This document shows, piece after piece, positions 55,665 to 64,000 of a DNA stretch of 64,000 bases. Positions within the stretch are counted from its first letter, which is position 1; the number at the start of each line of letters is the position of its first letter. Made by a program: the position numbers and the translations under genes. The stretch is from the NCBI GenBank assembly GCA_907163375.1, contig CAJQUW010014765.1, forward strand, positions 62,001-126,000, read 5' to 3'. Under the pieces are notes generated by a model. The model saw nothing but the letters and a program-made list of their open reading frames with translations. It made no database searches and was not told the origin of the DNA. The stretch comes from Prostheceraeus crozeri. Taxonomy: Eukaryota; Platyhelminthes; Polycladida; Euryleptidae.

Positions 55665-56361
55665 ATGTCACTGAGGAAACGGCACTAAAAATAAAAAATC
55701 GTGCTCTCTCTCACTGCTACAATTAACCACCGTGTGTAGCTTCAGTTATAGTGCATCATTAGTTCACTTGCAATTCACGTTGTAGTAGTATCATTGTAGT
55801 TATATGATTCACCTCCACTTTTCCAATTTTTATCCATCGGCTTCCTATTGTTTTATAGGATCCATTTTTAAGTTCCTCAACATATGGTGACCATTGTCCT
55901 CTATTTCCAATACCAACATCTGTAGTCGGTACAGACGATATAGACGCCTGTTTTGAGTGTTTGCGGCAGCGTTTGGAATCCAAGCAAGTATAGAATGCTA
56001 ACAGTAAGAATGATTAGTGTTACAGGTCTCAAGATTTAAATTTTTACCACTAATTGTGCCAAAGCTGATCAATTTCAATTCGTTGCCACCATAAAGATCC
56101 ATTGAGGTCTTTTAACTGATTGATCCAATGCCTACAAAAGCATTACACTTGTGCGTTTGATGATTAGAGAACTCCATCAGTCCTCAGACTGCTTTAACTT
56201 ATGACATACATAAGCAAGCATTATATTCTATTGTAAATGGCTGGTGGGATGATTTTCATCATCGTATGGGAACTGATGGATTAATTGATCTAATGCAAAT
56301 GATGATAAGTAGACTGCACATACTTAGTTTCTTCGCTTTCTCTGATAATCAGCTATGTACA
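55665..56361. repeat. Internal repeat block B2
   Basis: Counterpart of A2. The minus-strand frame at 55759-55983 is full length here, so the small loss in A2 happened after the large duplication. Confidence 0.87.
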
Positions 56362-58190
56362 AGATGAAAGTGCTTTGAAGAAACATATGTAAATGTCAAA
56401 ATATTTCAACTAATAAAACAAAAAAAGATGGTCGCCATAATGTGGCTTTAACTGCCGACATTGACCAACTGTCCAGTCTAGACCTTGATGCTTAGTGTTC
56501 GATGTCTGTTGCATCTCCATCGATTTCTCATTTAATAAAATCAAAAGTTTGTACACACTGGAGATTTAATAAATGCGGAGATACCACTGTACTTAATCTA
56601 CGCACTCCATGTGCTGAACGGAGACTTACGTTTCAAATCGTTTCAAATTTCGATTACAACTAATGGCGAAATTTTCGATACTTTAGATTTCGGAATTCAG
56701 CGTTTCAGGTCGTTTAATGTTGTTTTGCGTCGTATAATTTTGCTTCATGTCGTTTCACATTGATGAAAACCGGCTTTTATTTCCGATATCCGTGCCTGTC
56801 CATTCTAGTCCTTTCATCATTGTTAGGTGATGGATTTCTATGGAAACCGATTTTCACATATCTATATGTCAATTAATCGACAGTTGATCATACCGGATGC
56901 ATGCTCTAGATCGTCCTCTTGATTTTATGATTTTTGCACTTGACAAAGTGATAAAGATTGAAGTCTAAGCAACGCACATATGCAAAGCATGAAAATTTAG
57001 GGGAATATGCAGAATCACGCGTCTGCCAAGTTTTCGCGAGTTGCCACGGGAAGTAAAGGTGAGCACGGCGAGCACATGAATATAATAACTGAAGTGATTT
57101 GATGCAATGAAAATGATCTTTGAATACTCCAATTCAATATTTAATTACAGCTATGCTTATAATTTAGATTTAAGTTATTCCCATACGGAAGTAAACACGA
57201 ATCAGGAGGTAAATTAGTAAGTAGACTCCAAGCTCCTTATGTTTTTCTCTTGAATGCCAACTGCTAAATACAACTTAATACTTAATGCAATGTTCCAGAA
57301 TGCTGTCACACAGCTGATCTTTGTATGTATGTTGAGGCTAGCATAAACTTATCTCAGACTGAACTAACAACGGATGTTGTCATTAACCGATGCAGAAGCG
57401 AAATTTTTGTCTGTTTATGAAGTGGTAATGCAAAACACAAGCAATTACATGCACAATTTACTCCTTGAAACAATAATTCGTGCAAATCTTAAATCATAAG
57501 CAAACCAAAAAAACAACATTCTCCCATAAATTTACTTCGCTTAAATTGATACAAAATTAGAAATTATCGGTTTTGCCGACGTTTCGGTTCCAGGACCCTT
57601 TTTTGAGGCAATACTATATAACTCGATATGATTCTGAACAGACACATATATTGATTCTTCTGTCACATCGAATCATGCAGGCCTAAGCCAGTTGGATTTG
57701 TTTATCTGAGCTGCATCACCTTTGTGCATCTGTACACCTTCATAACACAGGAACGCTTATGAATTGTTTGGATAATGCCTTCAAAAACTTAAACATTACG
57801 AAAAATCAACTCTGTTGAAAACTGGCTGCTAGTTATCCGGAAAATTTGTTTCAATTATAGATGTATGCATTGGCTATTCCGACGCAAAATGACGTGCGAA
57901 TGTGAGGTTATTCTCACGCACCGTTCCTTCGGAGTAAGGATTCTATTGCCAAATGAGTTCTCGCATGAATCGGACCCTAACTAATATGTGATGTCATTTA
58001 AACGCAACCATTTCTTTTTATAACTATTTTTATTACCAATCAGTTATTCGCTCTACTAGTGCGTGTGAATAACGATTTCTTAGGTTCACGTTTTTCAGGT
58101 TTTCACGTTTTCCAATATTTCATAAAAAAGTGTTCGGTGGTATGATATGAATAGATTCAGATCCTCAAACTATTGAAGTTTATTAAAAAA
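56362..58190. other. Non-coding; contains about 600 bp absent from copy A
   Basis: Matches 9951-11090 up to about 57595. At 57572-57593 the minus strand reads CCGAAACGTCGGC, the same box as in the Penelope-like element. From there to 58190 copy A has nothing comparable, so A may have lost a retroelement remnant. No gene. Confidence 0.5.
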
Positions 58191-58192
58191 TA

Positions 58193-58643
58193 ATGACTTC
58201 GGTTGCACTTGAAAACAAGTATCGTCAACAAATCGTATTAGAAGAAAATGTATACATTTATACAAAAGACAAATTTTCACACGACTGTCGAGAACCTGAC
58301 ACTCACGAAATCCGTCATCATCGATATGAAAACACGCTGTTTGCTGTTCTTCTTTTGTCGGGAACGAATTTTCGTCATATTTTGCTTATTTTGGAGCCTT
58401 CATAGATTGGATTCATAGGACGAGTGGAATGGGAATTCGATGCCGGCGTGGACGAAAGGCTCTGCTCCCAATATCTGCCTTGCCAATGACGGCCCCGCCA
58501 ATGACGAGATCGTCGTCTATCTCTATGCTGTTGAAAGACGTCTCATCAGTCGTCAACTACATCTGAGAGGAATACATGAAAAGCTGGCTCAAGCTTCACT
58601 GCTTCTACTTTCGATGTGCTCGAACAGAGTCGATATCTGTTGA
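58193..58643 (+). CDS. Exon-like ORF, unknown protein (copy B)
   Basis: Two frames: 58193-58405 (LENKYRQQIVLEENVYIYTK, then HDCREPDTHEIRHHRYENTL) and 58440-58643 (NDEIVVYLYAVERRLISRQL, then LAQASLLLLSMCSN). An alternative end of the first frame (FCLFWSLHRLDS) leads into the second with one in-frame TAG. Better preserved than copy A. No family recognised. Confidence 0.4.
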
Positions 58644-58697
58644 CCGGATAACACTAGCAATTCTTCTGATATTTTAATGTTTGCATTACCAATAAGC

Positions 58698-58928
58698 TCA
58701 AAACACAATATCCTGTAGCAGTATCATTTCCTTCTTCAGGAGTCTGCTGTGTTTCTGATCAAATTGCACCATAATGTCAGTCACTTTCTGCCCGCTAACA
58801 CGCTTGCACTGTTTGAAGTTCTTATACTTATCTAGGCAGGCTTGAATGTTATCCCTTTCAAGCTTGAGCTTCATGAAATCCAATACAGCTGTCAAGCTAC
58901 CGTCTTTGTTCAAGACATCATTGTCCAA
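58698..58928 (-). CDS. Small Lys-rich ORF, unknown protein (copy B)
   Basis: Same length and frame as 11589-11819, with about four amino-acid replacements (for example DFMKLKLERD, LDKYKNFKQC). No frame break despite indels around it. Confidence 0.4.
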   Translation of the reverse strand: MDNDVLNKDGSLTAVLDFMKLKLERDNIQACLDKYKNFKQCKRVSGQKVTDIMVQFDQKHSRLLKKEMILLQDIVF

Positions 58929-59641
58929 TTGCTCAAAGCATCAAAATCGATTTCGAACCTTCAATCCACGCTCAACTCCTGTATTACGAGGTTACTATAT
59001 TTGAAAGTGTCTGAAAAGTCCGGAATCTAGCAATCATATTCCAACATGATGTCCTCAATGTTCCTAATAGAAGGCTATTTACATGTAGTTAAGCATGACG
59101 TGAATTTTACAGTTTTGCTTTCCAGGATCGGATTTTGGAAGACTTTTTCATTTGGAGAAATGGCAACATCTGGTAAGCTCCGCCACATTTCTTGATGTTT
59201 ATCTGTTAATATTTATACAGTATTGTTAATGTAGGGGACAATGGAGCGTCAGTAGAAATGATCCTATAGAAATTAACCAACGTATGAGGATTTTCTTCAG
59301 TTTTGGAAAGCACACTATTCAAATCACACAATCGGTCTCCAATCGATAACACATTTTGTACATAATATGGTTATGGGATTAATTCGACTTATCTTACTTA
59401 CGTTCGCTTGGACACATTTTATAGTGCCCCCATGATATTTCGCCTTGTGCAGATCATGTAATAAATAGACTTCATCTATATTCAAATTGCGTCCATACTA
59501 TGAAAAAAATGAAACCTTAGTACAAGGAAAAATCATAATTGAAAAAGTACAACTTGTAAGTTTTCTCGGTCGATGGTGAATGGCTTGTGATACGACACGT
59601 GAATATCGATAATCTATGAATCTATATCTGCATTTCCACAC
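58929..59641. other. Spacer, broken counterpart of the 12.1-kb ORF
   Basis: Matches 11820-12523. Single-base differences break the minus-strand frame that is open in copy A. Nothing else was seen. Confidence 0.45.
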
Positions 59642-59763
59642 CGTTACAGGTTGGGTTGGGAGGAGTAAAACCTGACCGGTTGCAACCCTGCTTTGTTTCC
59701 ACACCGGTTACAGGTTGGGTTGGGTGGAGTGAAACCTGAACGGTTGCAGTCCTGCTTTGTACC
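59642..59763. repeat. 64-bp minisatellite, 2 units
   Basis: Short allele of the array at 12524-13215, flanked by the same unique sequence on both sides. It keeps only an edge-like first unit and the last unit, which has the same GCAGTCCTGCTTTGTACC ending. Confidence 0.95.
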
Positions 59764-59932
59764 TCTATTTTTGTACATACATTATCTTCTTCCATTAGTA
59801 AGTTAGAAATTGGATCATTCATGGATGCACGCCCAGCTTGCCATGGATGTGGATATGTATGGAGATCTCCATGATTGGACATCGGAACTTTTGAAATAAT
59901 CATTGATATCGCGGAGATTTCTTTGAATGAAT

Positions 59933-60101
59933 TCGATATTATTATCGAAATTGTTATCGATATCATTATCGATGTTGTTGTCGATATTATTATCGATACT
60001 ATTATCGATATTTTTATCGGTATTATTTTCAGAAATATTGATATTATTGTTATCGGAAAAATACCGATGATATCGATATTATCGTATCGGTATCGATATC
60101 G
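59933..60101. repeat. Degenerate ATCGATATT simple repeat (copy B only)
   Basis: About 14 loose units around ATTATCGATATT, often 12 bp apart, ending in ATCGTATCGGTATCGATATC. It replaces about 900 bp of copy A (13350-14245). Confidence 0.8.
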
Positions 60102-62340
60102 TTTTAACCCTACTTTGTAAACTGGTAGGCAAAATGTCGTCGTCGTATTAAGGTTATGAAAAGGTCTGTATAATAGGGGTCAGAAATTTATCAGACAAAA
60201 TTTCTGAATTGCACATTCTTTGTTCATGATTTGTCCAGGTACAACCGGAAAATAATTAGTTATGTAGTGCAATGTAAAAATATTGCTAGAAAGATGCACT
60301 TTCGTATAAAATCTGGATAGTCTGTATTTAAATGGCAGAAATAAAGGTCCGAAATAACAAGCACAGTCCAAAATCGGGATGGTGCGTGTTTGAGGTACAA
60401 AAGAGAAAACGGATAGAACAGTTCAGGTAGAACACTTTCTGCTCTAAAATTGGATATCATCTCTTGTGTGTAGACATCACAAAAACTTGGGGAAAAAACA
60501 ATCCGTCGCTATATTGTACTTTTGCAATGTTCGTTGGTTATATTTTAGCGCAGGAAAATTATGTTTTGATTTTGGATATAGTTTCATTATAGACATATTA
60601 TCATATGAATTATGTGAGCTATAAACGGTATATCCACCTCTCACAATATTCGTGGATCTGAAATTTACCCTCCACGGCGAGCCTGATCTACATACTATTT
60701 CTATGACTAGAAAACTGATAAGCAATATACCAGCATTCAAAAGTCATCACAATCATTTTGTTCGTGTAAAAATGATATCTGGCGTTATCCATCATGACAT
60801 GAATTAGTCATGATTATGTTAAGATTACAGGAGGATATCATGACTGTATTTCCAATACATTTTTAGCTGTTTTTATTTAAGAAATTGTATTTCCCATCTC
60901 GTACAGTCATATAGATATCCTCTTATAGCATTTTTAAAGGATGCCATTTTGACCAATCAGAGAGAGGGATAGCTGTTAATGGAGGGACAATAATGGTTAG
61001 AATGCGGTGGACATCTGTTAAAGTGATTGGTTTCAAATCTGTGATCAAACTTCTTTGTGTGTATGGAAGAAATCTATGTTGCATGGAGCATGGACATCAG
61101 TGGAGTCATCTAACGCTTCCGTGCAAATAGATATTTTGTCGCTGAGAAGCATAGAAATTAACAATACCATAGATAGTCGTAGAACGGAAATTGTATGAAA
61201 ATTATGGCACACGCCCGGGGAACTATTTTGGGCAAAATGTGAAATTGTAAGAGCTGATTTACATGTTTTCTGATTGGCATTGATATGAGCATTTATCAAG
61301 CCAATTTATGATCTCGATTGTTGCCCCTTGTCCAAAGATCATGTACACGAAGGCAATAATGAAATTGCAAAATACTGCGGCGACAGGATGACAAAGAGGG
61401 AAATCCTTTAAAGCGCTCTTTACGTTCATCTTTTGAAATATCGCTCCTATAATTTATCAAGAGTATAATCAGACACATATGCAACTTGTAATGTCGATTT
61501 ACAGAACATGCATTACAGGCAGCTTGAAATCAGAGGCCAAGAAATTTAAGAGTATTCACTTTACTTTAAAGGATTCCCCCTGCTCACTATAATTGAACAG
61601 TTTTCATAATCTTTGCATGCTTTCGAATATCGGCTTTCAAGATATCATCACCCTATATCACAAAAGTCATTCAATGATTAATTGAAAAGTTCTAACGACA
61701 TTTTATTTATCTAAGAAATGATTGTCGGTTAAGAAGCTTTCAATGTGTTTATTCCAGAAAAGCGCTAGGTTTCTCAACCGCTTGAAGGAGAAATTATCCA
61801 ATAATTAAAATTTTTATCTGTGAATTCTTTAGATGCTCTTACAAACAGCACACCGACCACTTTCAATTACGACTCTGTGAAAGAACTTTTAATTCGCATT
61901 CCAGTATTGAAACATTGGAGAATAGTTGTTAATCACTGTTACTAATAGACACAGCATATTAATCCTTGGAATAGTAGGTTATTTCACATAAAACAATGCC
62001 ACCATCTCACTTAAAGTTCTCTTCATGAAAATCCTGCAATTTGCTGTCAACAACTTCCAACAACCAACTTGGCAAATAGTTGACTGTGATGCAATGTTTT
62101 AGATCGAAGGAGATCTGCAAACCATATATTTTTGCATGTGCCATAATTGTACATAGGGAAGATATCAAACTTCCATTCTAATGTAATATTATCCACTTCT
62201 ATGCTGGGCTGGGAAGTACATTTTATACAAAATACGAAATATTTTCTCTCCTATCTAACATGTGGCATAGTTCAAATGGGCATCCTTTAATATTTGATAT
62301 CTTGAAAACTTCATGGATTGTTTATAGCATCATAGAACAT
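60102..62340. other. Non-coding stretch, copy B
   Basis: Matches 14246-16490 at about 90-93%. Contains the small foldback at 60828-60927. No open frame here is conserved in both copies. Confidence 0.5.
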
Positions 62341-62356
62341 CAACAACATGACCTAG

Positions 62357-62710
62357 ATGTCTGCCTCTGCCTCTTCTGACATTTGTCATGTCGCTTTATC
62401 GCTGTGTTGCTTTTTGCTAATATCCTTTTCATTGACAAAAAAGGGAGATGAAAATCATCAAAGTTCCTCATCACATCACCCTTCAATCGCGTTGGGGGTT
62501 GAACAACATTACACCGATCCCGAAGGAGTTGACTTTCTTGCCCTTCGACTTTTACTGACCGATTGGAAGAAGGCAGTGAGAAAAATGATCTGCAAGAGAC
62601 AACAATCTACTTTGCCTGATAGTCTGCTCAAAAGTTCTCTTAAAGCGGCAATTGAAGAGATCGGCGAGCAGTTACAGAGAGAAGGAGACCGGAATCACCA
62701 CGTTCCTTAG
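62357..62710 (+). CDS. Helical exon, unknown protein (copy B, open)
   Basis: Open frame of 117 codons. A possible acceptor follows the tract ATATCCTTTTCATTGAC near 62440; after it come GDENHQSSSSHHPSIA, EQHYTDPEGVDFLALRLLLT, DWKKAVRKMICKRQQSTLPD and AAIEEIGEQLQREGDRNHHV, then a stop at 62710. The last 70 residues look alpha-helical and amphipathic. Copy A has one-base losses throughout, so the open frame in B is probably the true one. It lies about 930 bp upstream of the ubiquitin-like exon on the same strand; whether it belongs to that gene is unknown, since it ends in a stop. Confidence 0.5.
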   Translation: MSASASSDICHVALSLCCFLLISFSLTKKGDENHQSSSSHHPSIALGVEQHYTDPEGVDFLALRLLLTDWKKAVRKMICKRQQSTLPDSLLKSSLKAAIEEIGEQLQREGDRNHHVP

Positions 62711-63230
62711 ATTATGAAAGCATTTTTTGACTTTTAAGAATCTTATTTCTGCAGAGCAAGACATCTTTGTCTGATCATTTATTTGTTTTCTAAGAGGCGT
62801 TTGTTTTCCAGACAGGAAAGTGCAAAACAGTAGTTTTTTTGTGCAGTTTTCTTCCAAAACTACCCGTAGGATTTTGGAAAAATTTATGGGGCTTTATAGC
62901 TGGCTCACACCGAATCAGCCTGCAAATTCTCAATGTCTGGTATATTTTTCGAATATTTTTTATTTTGACCACCTGTGACATGTAATATTTTGTTGGTCTC
63001 TTATACAGCCTTTTATAAGACTTCGACGATTTGCTGTATAGAGATGCTATCAGAAATGGATGTCAATCACAACGTCTAACTGGTCATAGTCAACAATATG
63101 ATTAATAGTGACCGACAGCAAAGCACGCAACGTCTAACTGAACTCAATCGTTAGTTCTGGTGATAGATTCTCCAAAATAAAATACGAGATGCTAATACAG
63201 AGTCAAGGATATGCAATCAGATAACTTTTA

Positions 63231-63506
63231 ATCCAGGAATCAGGGATAGGATTGTCGAAGGCTTTATCGAGGAAATATCAGGGATAGGATTGTCGATGAT
63301 TTAATCCAGGAAATATCAGTGATAGGATTGTCGAAGGCTTTATCCAGGAAAAGTTGAAGATAGGATTGTCGATGAATAAATCCAGGAATCAGGGATAGGA
63401 TTGTCGAGGGCTTTATCGAGGAAAAGTTGAAGATAGGATTGTCGATGAATAAATCCAGGAAATATCAGTGATAGGATTGTCGATGATTTAATCCGGGAAA
63501 AGTCAG
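63231..63506. repeat. Roughly 40-bp minisatellite, 7 units
   Basis: Seven GATAGGATTGTCGA units against three in copy A. Variants alternate (GAAGGCTTTATC and GATGAATAAATCC types). It ends about 135 bp before the acceptor of the ubiquitin-like exon. Confidence 0.9.
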
Positions 63507-63640
63507 GGATCACTTGTTTTGAAGACGATGCTGCCCGAATCTCCTTGACAGTATTTTGCAAAACATGGATTTCATCCCTTCTCTGATAAACTGATTCCAT
63601 GAAATGAATTGACTGAAATAGAGTAATCCTTTCTTTGCAG

Positions 63641-64000
63641 AAATTTGGAGAGTAATCATCTTTGCTGAAAATGATAAATATCACAAGATTTTCACCTTTT
63701 CACCTGAAACAACTTTGAGTGAAGTCCTGCAGAGTTGGAAGAAGCATTTCGGCATTTTCGGCCATTATGTCGTCAAAGCCGAGGACGCGGAGGAAGAGTA
63801 TGATCTGGATTTTACTCTCCGGGATGTGGGAGCAAGTCAACATGACTCGAAGAGGGTGGAGCTGGCGATCGTCCTTTCAGATCTCCCCACGCCAGCTCCA
63901 ACACGGAACATCTACGTAGTATTGAATGGCCGGACACAAACATTACCGCGTGAGGCCATTCGATCGACTCAAATACATAAATTCCAAACTCTGCTGGAAT
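63641..64000 (+). CDS. Multi-UBL gene, first part of the large exon (copy B, open, cut by window end)
   Basis: The acceptor is TTTCTTTGCAG/AAATTTGG at 63640/63641, phase 1, as in copy A. 119 codons are open to the window edge: IWRVIIFAENDKYHKIFTFS, then TLSEVLQSWKKHFGIFGHYV and YDLDFTLRDVGASQHDS (module 1), TPAPTRNIYVVLNGRTQTLP and IRSTQIHKFQTLLE (module 2 start). None of the copy A frame breaks in this part is present, so this is the likely working copy. The first 130 bp differ from A at about 18 sites while the next 150 bp are nearly identical. Confidence 0.72.

Larger units (their letters stand above)
45598..64000 (+). repeat. Large segmental duplication, copy B
   Basis: Direct-orientation partner of 1-17990. 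It starts matching at the base that corresponds to window position 1, so the real left edge may lie outside the visible alignment. Private features are a 617-bp CpG-richer block (46592-47208), a tRNA-derived insert (47362-47508), a hAT element (53710-55224), an ATCGATATT-type simple repeat (59933-60101), and about 600 bp at 57.6-58.2 kb absent from copy A. It lacks the copy A mariner and long-TIR MITE and shows their empty sites. Confidence 0.93.

Overview
The window is nuclear DNA of an AT-rich animal genome: spliced genes with GT-AG introns, an AATAAA poly(A) signal and dense, mixed transposons (mariner/Tc1, hAT, piggyBac-like, MITEs, CR1/L2-like and R2-like LINEs, Penelope-like elements, one Ty3/gypsy-type LTR element). 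This transposon mix suggests an invertebrate, possibly a marine deuterostome or lophotrochozoan. That is an inference; no species can be named.

Layout. Positions 1 to about 17,990 (copy A) and 45,598 to 64,000 (copy B) are two collinear copies of one segment. Neither end of the repeat is visible: copy A starts at the window edge and copy B runs off the other edge. A direct duplication with a period of about 45.6 kb explains this most simply. The copies differ by datable insertions. Copy A alone has a mariner element (369-1756) and a 569-bp long-TIR MITE (6699-7267). Copy B alone has a hAT element (53710-55224) and a tRNA-derived insert (47362-47508). The two minisatellites have opposite copy numbers: 11 versus 2 units for the 64-bp repeat, and 3 versus 7 for the roughly 40-bp repeat. 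Both copies share a 5'-truncated CR1/L2-like LINE, a hAT remnant with a BED finger, an internally duplicated block of about 700 bp, an IAP-type RING-finger coding remnant, and several unrecognised exon-like ORFs.

The best host gene lies at 17,617-30,799 on the plus strand. Four exons joined by phase-1 introns encode an array of about four ubiquitin-like (beta-grasp) modules, a coiled coil, a short proline-rich linker, and a final ubiquitin-like C-terminal module, followed by a poly(A) signal. Each of the three introns carries a different retroelement fragment. Exon 1 of copy A has several frame breaks; the corresponding exon of copy B (63,641 to the window end) is open throughout, so copy B may hold the working gene.

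Between that gene and copy B lie a piggyBac-like transposase fragment (33.2-33.7 kb) and a three-level nest: a Tc1 element (34,294-42,412) interrupted by a Penelope-like element (34,360-40,897), itself interrupted by an LTR retrotransposon (35,132-39,586). Each level has its own target-site duplication. The stretch 42.4-45.6 kb has no supported gene.

A possible theme is ubiquitin-like signalling: a protein with five ubiquitin-like modules next to an E3-type RING gene, in a locus that duplicates. Many frame breaks in copy A are single-base losses in homopolymer runs, so sequencing error has to be separated from true decay.
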